This document shows, in pieces, positions 24,955 through 33,454 of a stretch of DNA of 64,000 nt; the stretch's first letter is position 1, and each line of letters begins with the position of its first letter. Source of the DNA: JAJFJD01 sp965228975 (GTDB lineage: Bacteria > Pseudomonadota > Alphaproteobacteria > UBA8366); assembly GCA_965228975.1 (NCBI GenBank), contig OZ245851.1, forward strand, positions 682,001-746,000, read 5' to 3'. The notes beneath the pieces are model-generated. The model was given only the letters and a program-made list of their open reading frames with translations. It had not been told where the DNA came from and searched no databases. Position numbers and translations under genes: made by a program.

Positions 24955-26121
24955 ATGGATTTGCCCCTGAAGGGCTTGAAAGTTCTTGATATTAGCCAGG
25001 GAATCGCCGGCCCGCATTGCGGCATGCTGCTTGCGCTGTATGGCGCGGAGGTCGTCAAGATCGAACCGCCCGCCGGCGATTGGATTCGTGCAATCGGCGT
25101 CCGGTACGGCACCCAAACGGCGCTGTCCGCGTCCTATAACCGCGGCAAGAAGAGCATCGTTCTGGATCTGAAGAAACCGGCGGCTCTGGATGTGGCACAG
25201 CGTATGGCCAGAGAGGCGGATATTTTCATCGAGAATTTCCGCCCCGGCGCGGTGGCCCGGCTCGGTCTCGGATATGACGCGGTCGCCGAGAAAAATCCGG
25301 GCATCATCTATGTATCGATCAGCGGCTATGGGCAGGAGGGACCGTATCGCGATCTCCCTTGCACCGACACCGTGGCCCAGGCGTTCTCCGGGATGATGTC
25401 GGTCAACCGCTCCAGCGAAGACGAGCCGACCAAGACCGGGGCCTTTCTTATCGACTTGTTGACGGGCTTGTACGCCTTCCAGGCTGTGTCCATGGCGCTG
25501 ATCGGGCGGCAAAACGGCGGGACCGGACGCTATCTCGATGTTAGCCTGATGCAGACCACCGCGGCGGTTCTCGCGCCGAATATCCTGGAACATTATCTCG
25601 TTGGAGGCCCGCCGCGTTTGCCGAACGTGCCCGGTGGCGTGTTCCCGACGAAGGATGGTTGGGTCCTGGTGACATTGCTGCAGGAAGAGAAATACAAGGA
25701 AATCTGCCGTGTCCTCGGCGTGCCCGAGCTGGCCGAAGACCCGCGCTTCGACAGTTTCGAGACCCGGGCGACCAACAAGGACATCCTGCTGCCGCTGCTG
25801 CGGGAGGCCTATCGGAAGGAAACCACCGCGGTTTGGGTGGAGCGTATGAAAGAAGTCGATGTGCTGTGCAGCCCGGTCCAATCACCGCTGGATTGGCTCG
25901 ACGATTTGCATGTACAGGCGGTCAACGCCGCGCCGATGATCACGCAGCCGGGCGTGGGAACCGTCCCGGTGCCGAGCATTCCGGGCGCCCCGCCAAGCCG
26001 AGACGGTGACCCGCTCTACCGCTTGCCGGAAGTCGGCGAGCACACGCGGGAAGTGCTCGTAGGTCTGGGACTGAGCGCCGGCGACATCAAGGCGCTGTGC
26101 GGCTCGGCGGCGGCCGACTAG
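24955..26121 (+). CDS. CaiB/BaiF-family CoA transferase
   Basis: The 388-residue class III CoA transferase moves CoA between carboxylic acids through an aspartyl-CoA/anhydride intermediate. It has LKVLDISQGIAGPHCGMLLALYGAEVVKIE, NRGKKSIVLDLK and the catalytic Asp167 in GAFLIDLLTGLYA. It lacks the His of the racemase branch, so transfer rather than epimerisation is expected. The donor and acceptor acids are unknown. It diverges from the PrpD gene across ~195 bp and overlaps the convergent racemase-like gene by 4 bp. Confidence 0.9.
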   Translation: MDLPLKGLKVLDISQGIAGPHCGMLLALYGAEVVKIEPPAGDWIRAIGVRYGTQTALSASYNRGKKSIVLDLKKPAALDVAQRMAREADIFIENFRPGAVARLGLGYDAVAEKNPGIIYVSISGYGQEGPYRDLPCTDTVAQAFSGMMSVNRSSEDEPTKTGAFLIDLLTGLYAFQAVSMALIGRQNGGTGRYLDVSLMQTTAAVLAPNILEHYLVGGPPRLPNVPGGVFPTKDGWVLVTLLQEEKYKEICRVLGVPELAEDPRFDSFETRATNKDILLPLLREAYRKETTAVWVERMKEVDVLCSPVQSPLDWLDDLHVQAVNAAPMITQPGVGTVPVPSIPGAPPSRDGDPLYRLPEVGEHTREVLVGLGLSAGDIKALCGSAAAD

Positions 26122-27239
26122 CCCACATCTCCCGACAGCAGGTCGTTCGCATCGCCCAGTTTCGGATAACCGGCCTCTTTCTCGTCATTGCGGAACTGCG
26201 GGGCGATGGGGACGGGGATCGCCGTGATCGCCTCGCCGCCGTCGACGACGCGCCGGTCGAACAGGCCGCGGTCCTTGAAATGGGGATCGGCCAAGGCTTC
26301 CGCCATGTCTTGGACGATGGTGCAGCAAGTATCGCGGGACGCGAAGAGATGTCGCCAATGATCGGCGGGCTTGGAGGCGATGATCTCGGCGATGGCGTCG
26401 CGCGTGGCGTCGGGGTCCTTGGCGTCGTCCCGGAAGGAATCGGGCAGGTCGATCAGGTCGCACAAGTTCTCCCAAAATTTCTGCTCCAGCGCGGCGATGG
26501 CGGCAAACCGTCCGTCGGCCGTGCGATAGATCTGATAGCGCGGCGTGCCGCCGGTAACCAGGTCGCGGCCCGGTTTCGGCGCGCGGCCGGTGATGCCGAC
26601 TGCACCGATTGCCCAATACTGCCAGGCAAACAGGCCATCGCACATGGCGATGTCGAGATGCGTGCCGTTGCCGGTCTTCTCGGCCTGCCGCAGGGCCAGC
26701 AGGATGTTGATCACCGCGGGCAGCGTGCCGCCGCCGATATCGGCGATCAGGCCCGGCGGCGGGATCGGTGCGCCGTCGCGGTCGCCGGAGAGGGCGAGCA
26801 TGCCCGTATCGCCGATATAGTTCAGGTCGTGCGCGGCAGTCTGCGCCTTCGGGCCGTCTTGTCCGTAGCCGGTGATCGAGCAATAGACGATCGCCGGATT
26901 GATCGCCTTGATCGCCTCGTAGCCGAGCCCGAGGCGATCCATAACGCCGGGCCGGAACTGCTCCAGGATCACCTGTGAGTCGGCGATCAACGGCTTGAGC
27001 TTCTCGATGACCGCCGGATCCTTTAGGTCGAGCGCCAGGCTGCGCTTGCCGCGGTTCAATACGGCGAAGTTCAAGCTGGTGTCGCTGAATCGCGGCTCGT
27101 AAAGCCGCATTTCCTCGCCGTAGTCGGCGCGCTCGACCTTGATCACGTCGGCGCCCGCCTCGGCGAGTAGCAAGCCGGCCAGCGGACCCGGCAGCAGGGT
27201 CGAGAAATCGAGAACGCGGACGCCGTCCAACGGTTGCAT
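26118..27239 (-). CDS. Alpha-methylacyl-CoA racemase-type CaiB/BaiF protein
   Basis: The 373-residue protein is of the class III CoA-transferase fold but the racemase branch. AAHDLNYIGDTGM carries His137 and LIADIGGG carries Asp167, the 30-residue-spaced His/Asp pair that removes and returns the alpha proton in AMACR/MCR. Racemases of this type convert (R)- to (S)-2-methylacyl-CoA so that acyl-CoA dehydrogenase can act. It is the last gene of the minus-strand catabolic operon, 28 bp after the thioesterase, which fits a branched or ring-substituted acyl-CoA. The 3' end overlaps the convergent CoA-transferase gene by 4 bp. Confidence 0.87.
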   Translation of the reverse strand: MQPLDGVRVLDFSTLLPGPLAGLLLAEAGADVIKVERADYGEEMRLYEPRFSDTSLNFAVLNRGKRSLALDLKDPAVIEKLKPLIADSQVILEQFRPGVMDRLGLGYEAIKAINPAIVYCSITGYGQDGPKAQTAAHDLNYIGDTGMLALSGDRDGAPIPPPGLIADIGGGTLPAVINILLALRQAEKTGNGTHLDIAMCDGLFAWQYWAIGAVGITGRAPKPGRDLVTGGTPRYQIYRTADGRFAAIAALEQKFWENLCDLIDLPDSFRDDAKDPDATRDAIAEIIASKPADHWRHLFASRDTCCTIVQDMAEALADPHFKDRGLFDRRVVDGGEAITAIPVPIAPQFRNDEKEAGYPKLGDANDLLSGDVG

Positions 27240-27267
27240 GGCTGTCTCCTTGAGCGCCGGGTGCGGA

Positions 27268-27663
27268 TTAGAGAATTTTATGGACGCCTTGCGCGGTCGC
27301 CAAGATTTTGCCGCTCGCGTCTTCGAATACCTTGTTCTCCGTGAAGAAGGTGGAGCGGCCTTTCCGGACGAGACGGCCCTCGGTGCGAATGATGTCTTCC
27401 TGGGTGCCGGCGATGAAGTTGCAGGACATGTTCACCGTCACGGTGGCGGTCGGCCCCGCTTCGCTATGGTTGCCGGCGAAGGTGCTGGCGATGTCGAGCA
27501 GACTCAGGATAACGCCGCCATGAATCCAGCCCTGCCGGTTCCGGTGTTTCCTCTGCACCTGCAATTCCAGTTCGACATAACCGTCCCGCCATTCGCGGAA
27601 TGTGTAGCCAAGCAGGTCATGAAAGGTGTTTTCCGTGTCCGGAAGCGTCTTGAAGGTCGCCAT
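27268..27663 (-). CDS. PaaI-type hotdog acyl-CoA thioesterase
   Basis: The 131-residue hotdog-fold protein starts at ATG 27663 with MATFKTLPDTENTFHDLLGY. A longer open frame upstream is the antisense shadow of the dehydrogenase gene. GWIHGGVILSLLDIASTFAG matches the active-site helix of PaaI/YbgC-like thioesterases (HGG...D), which hydrolyse aryl- or medium-chain acyl-CoA. It lies 17 bp downstream of the acyl-CoA dehydrogenase gene in the catabolic operon. A housekeeping role in rescuing CoA from dead-end thioesters is likely. Confidence 0.87.
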   Translation of the reverse strand: MATFKTLPDTENTFHDLLGYTFREWRDGYVELELQVQRKHRNRQGWIHGGVILSLLDIASTFAGNHSEAGPTATVTVNMSCNFIAGTQEDIIRTEGRLVRKGRSTFFTENKVFEDASGKILATAQGVHKIL

Positions 27664-27680
27664 GGGAGTCCGTTTTGTTG

Positions 27681-28847
27681 TTATTTTTCGAGGAAGCTGC
27701 GGCCGATGAGCTGCCGGTGGACCTGGTTCGTGCCTTCCCAGATCTGCGTGACCTTGGCGTCCCGCATCAGGCGTTCGACCCGGTATTCCTTGATATAGCC
27801 GTAGCCGCCGTGGAACTGGACTGCGTCGGTCGCAATCCGCATTGCGAGGTCCGAGGCACGCATCTTCAGCATCGAGGCCTCGACGCCGAAATCGTCCGCT
27901 CCGCCGTCGATCAGCCGGCCCACATGCCAGAGCCAGTTTTCGCACATCGCCAGATCGGTCGCCATGTCCGCCAGCATGAACTGGATGCCTTGGAACTCGA
28001 CGATGCGGCGGCCGGATTGGCTGCGTTGGTTGATATAGGCGACCCCATCCTCGAAGGCTGCACGGGCGATGCCGAGCGCGTGCGCCGCGACGCTGGGGCG
28101 GGACTTGTTGAGCGATGCCAGCAGGATCGGCAACCCGTCGCCCGGTTTGCCAAGCAGGTTTTCCATCGGAACGCGGCAGTTGTCGAACACCAGGCCAGAG
28201 GTAGAGGACGCGCGCAACCCCATCTTGTCTTCCGGCGTTGTCGTGCTGAAACCCGGCGTGTCTTTTTCGACGATCAGGGCGGTGATCGCGCCGCGCGGAT
28301 CGTCGATCTCGCTCCATTTGCCGAAGACGAGATAGAAGTCCGATGCGCCGCCATTCGTGATGAAGGTCTTGCCGCCGCTGACGAGAATTTCGTCGCCGTC
28401 CGGCGTGAACTTGGTCTGCATGCCGGTTGCGTCCGATCCGGCGTTCGGCTCGGTGATGCAGAGCGAGGCGAGCGCACCCTCCGCCATGCGCGGCAGGAAC
28501 TTCTGCCGCAAGGCCTCGCTGCCGAGATCGATCACCGGCTTCATCGCGTGGAAGTTGGTCGCCCAGATTACACCGGTCGACGCGCAGGCCTTGGAGATTT
28601 CACGGACGCAGGCGAGATAGACGCAGTAGGATAAGGCCGCGCCGCCATACGCCTCCGGAATGAACATGGCGTTCAGGCCGAGCGCGTTGATGTCCGCCAC
28701 GTTGTCCCACGGAAAGCTGCCATCACGGTCATGCCCTTCCGCGCGCGGCGCGATTTTGTCGCGCGCCAGGGTGCGGACGCTGTCGAGCAGCAGCGACTCC
28801 TCTTCGTTCAGCCGCAGCGTATCGTCGAGTTGGGCAAAGACCCTCAC
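27681..28847 (-). CDS. Acyl-CoA dehydrogenase
   Basis: The 388-residue flavoenzyme introduces the alpha,beta double bond into an acyl-CoA and passes electrons to ETF. Motifs seen are CITEPNAGSDATGM (FAD and substrate binding), TFITNGGASDFYLVFGK, the C-terminal FHGGYGYIKEYRVERLMRDAK and IWEGTNQVHR, with Glu at the usual catalytic base position. The GTG start at 28847 overlaps the SDR stop as GTGA, so the two are coupled. In an alicyclic-acid pathway this would be the cyclohexanecarboxyl-CoA dehydrogenase (AliB) step; a branched-chain substrate is equally allowed by the motifs. Confidence 0.92.
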   Translation of the reverse strand: MRVFAQLDDTLRLNEEESLLLDSVRTLARDKIAPRAEGHDRDGSFPWDNVADINALGLNAMFIPEAYGGAALSYCVYLACVREISKACASTGVIWATNFHAMKPVIDLGSEALRQKFLPRMAEGALASLCITEPNAGSDATGMQTKFTPDGDEILVSGGKTFITNGGASDFYLVFGKWSEIDDPRGAITALIVEKDTPGFSTTTPEDKMGLRASSTSGLVFDNCRVPMENLLGKPGDGLPILLASLNKSRPSVAAHALGIARAAFEDGVAYINQRSQSGRRIVEFQGIQFMLADMATDLAMCENWLWHVGRLIDGGADDFGVEASMLKMRASDLAMRIATDAVQFHGGYGYIKEYRVERLMRDAKVTQIWEGTNQVHRQLIGRSFLEK

Positions 28848-29572
28848 AGGGCCATCCCTTGGCCGCCGTCGACATAGATCGTCTCGCCGGTCAGGAAGGC
28901 GACGTCTTCGGTGAACAATGATGCGACGATTCGAGCGATTTCTTCTGTCGTGCCTGGTCGGCGGACCGGTGATCGACCGTTGAGCCAGGTCTGGAATTTT
29001 TCTTCGTGCACTACGTCACTATTGAGATCTGTTGCGATGAATCCGGGGGCTACATTCATCACACTGATGCCTGCCTTGGCCCATTCGGCGGCGAGGCAGC
29101 GGGTCATCGCCGCAACCGCAGCCTTCGATGCGCAATAGGCGAGGGTGCGGGGCACGCCGAGCTTGTCGTAGAAGGAGCCGATATTGACGATCCGGCCGCC
29201 CTGTTTTTCCAGATGCGGATAGGCCTCGCGGCTGACGATCATTACCGATGTCGCGTTGGTCTCCATGATTTCGGCGTAGTCGTCGGTCGTCAGGTCCCGG
29301 CTCCGGGTTTCCCGGTGAATGCCCGCGTTGTTGACCACGCCCGCAAGACCGCCCGCCTCCTCGGCCACGGCGGCGAGGGCGTCACGGATACTGGCTTCGT
29401 CGGTGACGTCGCATTGTGCGGGGATGAATTTCTCCGACGCCTCCGCGCCGTCGGGCAGGCCGCCGCCGCGCGACAGGCACCCGACGGTCAACCCGCGCGC
29501 GGCGAGTTCGCGCGCGATGGCTGCGCCGATGCCGCGGCTCGATCCGGTAACGGCTACGGCACCTTTAGGCAT
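28844..29572 (-). CDS. SDR-family 3-hydroxyacyl-CoA dehydrogenase candidate
   Basis: The 242-residue classical short-chain dehydrogenase has VTGSSRGIGAAIARELAARG (NAD(P)-binding TGxxxGxG), NNAG near residue 85, catalytic YCASK with an upstream Ser in NIGSF, and ETIYVDGGQG at the C-terminus. It overlaps the hydratase gene by 8 bp upstream and the dehydrogenase gene by 4 bp downstream. Between a hydratase and an acyl-CoA dehydrogenase it most probably oxidises the hydroxyacyl-CoA intermediate, the BadH role in cyclohexanecarboxylate degradation. FabG-like activity cannot be excluded from sequence. Confidence 0.88.
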   Translation of the reverse strand: MPKGAVAVTGSSRGIGAAIARELAARGLTVGCLSRGGGLPDGAEASEKFIPAQCDVTDEASIRDALAAVAEEAGGLAGVVNNAGIHRETRSRDLTTDDYAEIMETNATSVMIVSREAYPHLEKQGGRIVNIGSFYDKLGVPRTLAYCASKAAVAAMTRCLAAEWAKAGISVMNVAPGFIATDLNSDVVHEEKFQTWLNGRSPVRRPGTTEEIARIVASLFTEDVAFLTGETIYVDGGQGMAL

Positions 29573-30332
29573 CCTTGAACTCCGCTTTGCGTTTCTCGAT
29601 GAAGGCGTTCATGCCCTCGACCACATCCTCGGTCTGAAAGGCCAGCGTGTTGAGATCGGCTTCGATCCGCAAACCTTCATTGATCGGATTGTCGGATGCG
29701 CGGGTGACGGCCTCGCGGGCAAAGCCCAGCACCGGCAGGCTGAAACCCGCGAACTCCCGCGCAAAGGCGACGGCGGCGTCCAGGGTGTCGCCGTCGGCGA
29801 TCCGGTTGACCAGCCCTATCCGCTCGGCCTCGGCGGCGTCGACGGTCCGGCCGGTCATGATCATGTCGAGGGCGCGGCTCTCGCCGACGACGCGCGGCAG
29901 CCGCTGCGTACCCCCGTACCCGGGGATCGCGCCGAGCTTGATTTCCGGCAGCCCCATCTTGGCGTTCGCGCTCGCCACGCGGAACGTGCAGGCGAGGGCC
30001 AGTTCCAGCCCGCCGCCGAAGGCGTAGCCGTTAATCGCGGCGATCGACGGTATCGGCATCCGGTCCAACTCGGCGAAGGTCCATTGGCCGAGCTCAGCGC
30101 CATGTTTGGCTTCGATCAGAGAGCGGCCGAGTAGTTCCTTGATATCCGCGCCGGCGCAGAATGCTTTGTCGCCCTCACCCGTAACGATCAGCGCGCGCGC
30201 ATCGGATGCGCCAGCCTCGTGGATCGCCTTGCCGATATCCCTGATCATCTGGACATTCAGCGCGTTCAACGCCTCGGGGCGCGACAGCGTGATGACGGCG
30301 AATTCATCCCGGCGGCTTAGTTCGATGGACAT
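29565..30332 (-). CDS. Enoyl-CoA hydratase (both catalytic glutamates present)
   Basis: This 255-residue crotonase adds water to an enoyl-CoA. It keeps both glutamates of true hydratases: one in YAFGGGLELALAC and one in MGLPEIKLGAIPGYGGTQRL, plus the oxyanion-hole segment AFCAGADIKEL. It is thus the best candidate in the window for a real hydratase. It sits between the acyl-CoA ligase gene (15 bp upstream) and the SDR (8-bp overlap), the position of a BadK-like step. The substrate is inferred only from context. Confidence 0.92.
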   Translation of the reverse strand: MSIELSRRDEFAVITLSRPEALNALNVQMIRDIGKAIHEAGASDARALIVTGEGDKAFCAGADIKELLGRSLIEAKHGAELGQWTFAELDRMPIPSIAAINGYAFGGGLELALACTFRVASANAKMGLPEIKLGAIPGYGGTQRLPRVVGESRALDMIMTGRTVDAAEAERIGLVNRIADGDTLDAAVAFAREFAGFSLPVLGFAREAVTRASDNPINEGLRIEADLNTLAFQTEDVVEGMNAFIEKRKAEFKDA

Positions 30333-30347
30333 GTCTATGCGTTCCTC

Positions 30348-32000
30348 TCAGGCGTCGGGTTCGGTGAAGCGGACCGGATCCGGTTTGATTCTGCCGCTGC
30401 GCGCCCAGTCTGCCAGTTCGCGTTTCAGGATCTTGCCGCTCGCCGTCAGGGGGAAATTCTCCATGACGATGAAGTATTCCGGCATGTCGTACTTCGACAG
30501 GCCCGCGGTGTGCAGGTGGTTGAGGACTTCGTCGCCCACGGGAGCGGGCGATTGTACCGGCATGACCGCTAGCCCGACCTTCTCGCCCAACCGCTCGTCC
30601 GGAACGGCGAAGGCGGCTGCCTTTTCGATATTGGGATGCTTGATCGCCAGGTCCTCGATACGCGCCGGATGGATGTTGTGGCCGCCCCGAATGATGATGT
30701 CTTTCATCCGTCCGACGATGGCGAGGTTGCCGTGCTCGTCCAGCCGTCCCAGGTCGCCCGAGAGGAACCAGCCGTCGCGGTTGAAGGAGTCCTCGGTGGC
30801 GGTCTGGTTGTCGAAGTATCCCAGCATCAGGCAGGCGCCCTTGCCGCCGATCTGCCCCACCTCGCCGACGGGGACTTCCTCGTCGCGGTTGTCCTGGGCG
30901 AACAGCTTGACCTCGTAGCTCCGTCCGCCGCGGCCGCATGTCTCGCAGATTGTCACCGGATCGTCGTCGGGATAGGTGTATTGATGCGACGAGTTTTCGG
31001 TCATGCCGTAGACGTTTTGCGGTTTGATGCCCTGGGTCAGGAAGGCCTCGGCGGTGACCGGCGGGATCGGCGCCCCCGCCATGTAGAAGGTCGCGACCTT
31101 GCCGAGACGGTCCAGCCCGCGCGCTTTTTGGTCGGCCAGGATGTCCATTCCGTGGGTCGGCACGCCCATGACATAGGTCGCCCCGGTCTCGACGATCCAG
31201 TCGAGCGGTTTCATGCCGTCCGGCGGGTCGTTCAACACCATCTCGCCGCCGCAGACCATGATCTCGCACGCCGCCACCCACGCGATGTGATGGCTCAGCG
31301 GGCTCAGCGTCAGGATCACCGTGTCCTTGTCGTGGTTCCAGTCCCGGACCATGTCGCGCGCATTGGCGAGCAGCGTGTTGTCCGAATGCAGCACGCCCTT
31401 GGGTGTGCCGGTCGTTCCCGACGTGAAGGCCAGGTAGAACGGCTTGTCGGGGCTCGGGTCCGGGTCCGGCCGTTCGCGCCCGTAATCCATGATCTCGGGG
31501 AAATCGCTGCCGCTCGTCCGTCCTGCCGGCAGCCGAAAGACCCGCTTCATCGAGGATAGTCCTTCGATCGATTTCAGCACCTCGGGCGTGGCCGCGCCGT
31601 AGCCTTCCTCGACGACGAGTGCGGACACCCGGACGGCGTCCAGCAGGCCGACGATCTCGTCCCCGGCGTAGTTCAGATGCAGCGACGGATTACAGATATA
31701 GCCATTGCGTGCGCAGGCGAGCATCGTGACGACCGCTTCCACCCGGTTCGGCTGCCAGAGCGAGACACGCTGTCCCTTGACCAGGCCGCTTTCATGCAGA
31801 ACCGCCGCCATTGAGTCGGTCCAGTCCTTGAGCTGCCACCATGTGAGCCGCCGCCCGCTGTCCCGCACCGCGTAGCCGTCCGGGCGGTCCCGCGCATGGG
31901 CGCTGAGTAGCGAATACAGGGTGTCCGATTGCCACATTCCGGCATCGTAATAGTGCCGGGCCGTGGCGGGGTCGTGCAGCGTCAGAGTCCGGTTGGTCAC
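30348..32000 (-). CDS. AMP-forming acyl-CoA synthetase (ligase)
   Basis: The 550-residue ANL-superfamily ligase converts a carboxylic acid to its CoA thioester through an acyl-adenylate. It has AFTSGTTGTPKGVLHSD (P-loop), YGMTENSSHQYTYPDDD, GWFLSGDLGRLDEHGN, GRMKDIIIRGGHNIHP and the C-terminal catalytic lysine in LTASGKILKRELA. The start is GTG 32000, with GAGGA 7 nt upstream overlapping the preceding stop; a 38-residue longer frame is antisense to the crotonase gene. The N-terminus (ARHYYDAGMW) resembles cyclohexanecarboxylate- and similar ring-acid ligases. It would be the entry step of this operon. Confidence 0.92.
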   Translation of the reverse strand: MTNRTLTLHDPATARHYYDAGMWQSDTLYSLLSAHARDRPDGYAVRDSGRRLTWWQLKDWTDSMAAVLHESGLVKGQRVSLWQPNRVEAVVTMLACARNGYICNPSLHLNYAGDEIVGLLDAVRVSALVVEEGYGAATPEVLKSIEGLSSMKRVFRLPAGRTSGSDFPEIMDYGRERPDPDPSPDKPFYLAFTSGTTGTPKGVLHSDNTLLANARDMVRDWNHDKDTVILTLSPLSHHIAWVAACEIMVCGGEMVLNDPPDGMKPLDWIVETGATYVMGVPTHGMDILADQKARGLDRLGKVATFYMAGAPIPPVTAEAFLTQGIKPQNVYGMTENSSHQYTYPDDDPVTICETCGRGGRSYEVKLFAQDNRDEEVPVGEVGQIGGKGACLMLGYFDNQTATEDSFNRDGWFLSGDLGRLDEHGNLAIVGRMKDIIIRGGHNIHPARIEDLAIKHPNIEKAAAFAVPDERLGEKVGLAVMPVQSPAPVGDEVLNHLHTAGLSKYDMPEYFIVMENFPLTASGKILKRELADWARSGRIKPDPVRFTEPDA

Positions 32001-32010
32001 GGGATCGTCC

Positions 32011-32790
32011 TCAGTGGCCGAACTTCTTCGAATCCGGTTTGCGGCGCTCGCCGAAGGACGCGCCCAATTCCTTAGACTCTTCGGAATCGAGGTATTGCCG
32101 CAGCAGCAGGTCATGCGCCATTCGGCCCAATCCGTTGACCCCGGTCGTCCGCACGCTGAAGGAATGCTTGATCGAGGCCAGCGCCACCGAACCCCGGTCG
32201 GCGATATGCAGCGCCCAGGCCTTGGTTTCCTCCTTCAGTTTATCGTCCGGCACCACCCGGTTGATCAGGCCCATCGCGAGGGCTTCCTCGGCGGTGTATT
32301 TGTCGTTGCAGAACCACATCTCCTTGGCGCGCTTCTTGCCGATCTGGTCTTCGAGATACCAGGTGCCGACCCCGGCGTCGAAGCTGCCCATCGACGGGCC
32401 GACCTGCCGGAAGATCGCGCTTTCCGCGGCGATGGTCAGGTCGCACACGACCTGCAGCACGTTGCCGCCGCCGACGGCGTAGCCGTTGACGCTGGCGATC
32501 ACCGGCTTCTGGGATCGCTCGATGCTCTCATACATGTCGAGGACCGGGATGACGCCGGAATAGGTCAGGCTGTCCTCCATGTCTTCCTTGCGGCCGCCGA
32601 TGCAGAAGAAGCGATCGCCCGCGCCGGTTAGGATGATCACCCGGGTGCGTGATTCCCGGCGGTTCCGGTCGATGCAGTCCCGCACCTCGAAACACATCGT
32701 CGGATTGAACATGTTGCCGTCTTCGGGCCGGTTCAGCGTGATCGTGGCGACCGGGCCATCTTCTTCGTACAGGATCGTTTCGTAGTCCAT
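32011..32790 (-). CDS. BadI/MenB-type crotonase (ring hydrolase candidate)
   Basis: The 259-residue crotonase belongs to the branch containing 2-ketocyclohexanecarboxyl-CoA hydrolase (BadI) and dihydroxynaphthoyl-CoA synthase (MenB). It has GYAVGGGNVLQVVCDLTIAAE, then RQVGPSMGSFDAGVGTWYL with the branch-specific Asp, and KRAKEMWFCNDKYTAEEALAMGL. The C-terminus EESKELGASFGERRKP also fits BadI better than hydratases. No other menaquinone gene is nearby, so a ring-opening role on a 2-ketocycloalkane-carboxyl-CoA is the favoured reading. ATG 32790 is the family start; GTG 32799 and TTG 32814 are possible. It is the first gene of the minus-strand operon. Confidence 0.82.
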   Translation of the reverse strand: MDYETILYEEDGPVATITLNRPEDGNMFNPTMCFEVRDCIDRNRRESRTRVIILTGAGDRFFCIGGRKEDMEDSLTYSGVIPVLDMYESIERSQKPVIASVNGYAVGGGNVLQVVCDLTIAAESAIFRQVGPSMGSFDAGVGTWYLEDQIGKKRAKEMWFCNDKYTAEEALAMGLINRVVPDDKLKEETKAWALHIADRGSVALASIKHSFSVRTTGVNGLGRMAHDLLLRQYLDSEESKELGASFGERRKPDSKKFGH

Positions 32791-32944
32791 GATGCTCACT
32801 GGTGCTGGTTTCAATTGTTAAAGCGGTTGTCCGAGTATGCCGCAAAATCGCATCGGGTGCGCGGCCCGGTGCGGTGTCGGCGATTGTAACGGGAAGTGAC
32901 CGGGAAGCGAAAATCAACTGCGGGCAACAACCCGGGAATCCGAT

Positions 32945-32973
32945 TTTTAGCGTCAACTCAATTGGGTTATACT
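32945..32973 (+). promoter_or_regulatory. Candidate promoter with overlapping palindromic operator
   Basis: A good -10 element, TATACT at 32968-32973, lies ~70 nt upstream of the DUF35 gene, with a weak -35 (ttttag, 32945-32950) 17 bp away. Inside the spacer, AACTCAATTGGGTT at 32955-32968 is a near-perfect palindrome (6 of 7 base pairs). A site there could let a dimeric repressor control this operon and perhaps the divergent one. Based on pattern only. Confidence 0.35.
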
Positions 32974-33042
32974 CTTTTCTTCGACCGGCAGTATGCAAGG
33001 CTGCGGGAACGATAAGAAGAATACGATGGGAGGGTTCCGTGT

Positions 33043-33450
33043 ATGAGCGGTGATTTGCCGGCACCGGTGGTCAACGCCGATTCCGCGCCCTATTGGGAGG
33101 GCGCGCGCGACAACAAGCTCCTCTTGCAACGGTGTTCTGATTGCGGAACGCTGCGCTTCTTTCCCAGGTATCTCTGCACCGAGTGCGGTTCCGACAACAC
33201 CGATTGGGTCGAAGCTGCCGGGCGCGGCACCGTTCACAGCTTCACCGTGGTGCACCGCGCCGCCTTTCCGGAATTCCAGGAACGCACGCCCTATGTGGTC
33301 GCCTTGATCGACCTCGAGGAAGGGCCGCGCATGATGTCGAACATCGTCGGCGCGGATGCCCTCGAGGTTGCGATCGGCGATGCGGTGACGGTCGAGTTCG
33401 AGGATCGCGGCGATGATGGCGCCAAGGTGCCGCAATTCAGGCGGGCGTGA
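33043..33450 (+). CDS. DUF35 OB-fold/zinc-ribbon protein, thiolase partner
   Basis: The 135-residue protein has an N-terminal rubredoxin-like zinc ribbon with Cys31, Cys34, Cys45 and Cys48 (CSDCG, CTECG), followed by an OB fold. DUF35 proteins associate with thiolase-like enzymes; in steroid side-chain degradation the DUF35 domain of ChsH2 binds the Ltp2 aldolase. The ATG has GGGAGGG about 9 nt upstream, and it is the first gene of the plus-strand operon. It lies 4 bp before the thiolase-like gene, so complex formation is the expected role. It carries no catalytic residues of its own. Confidence 0.88.
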   Translation: MSGDLPAPVVNADSAPYWEGARDNKLLLQRCSDCGTLRFFPRYLCTECGSDNTDWVEAAGRGTVHSFTVVHRAAFPEFQERTPYVVALIDLEEGPRMMSNIVGADALEVAIGDAVTVEFEDRGDDGAKVPQFRRA

Positions 33451-33454
33451 TCGG

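Noticed and set aside
27664..28317. Long N-terminal extension of the thioesterase frame
   Set aside because: It overlaps the acyl-CoA dehydrogenase gene in another frame and is Arg/Pro-rich; ATG 27663 starts the hotdog domain.
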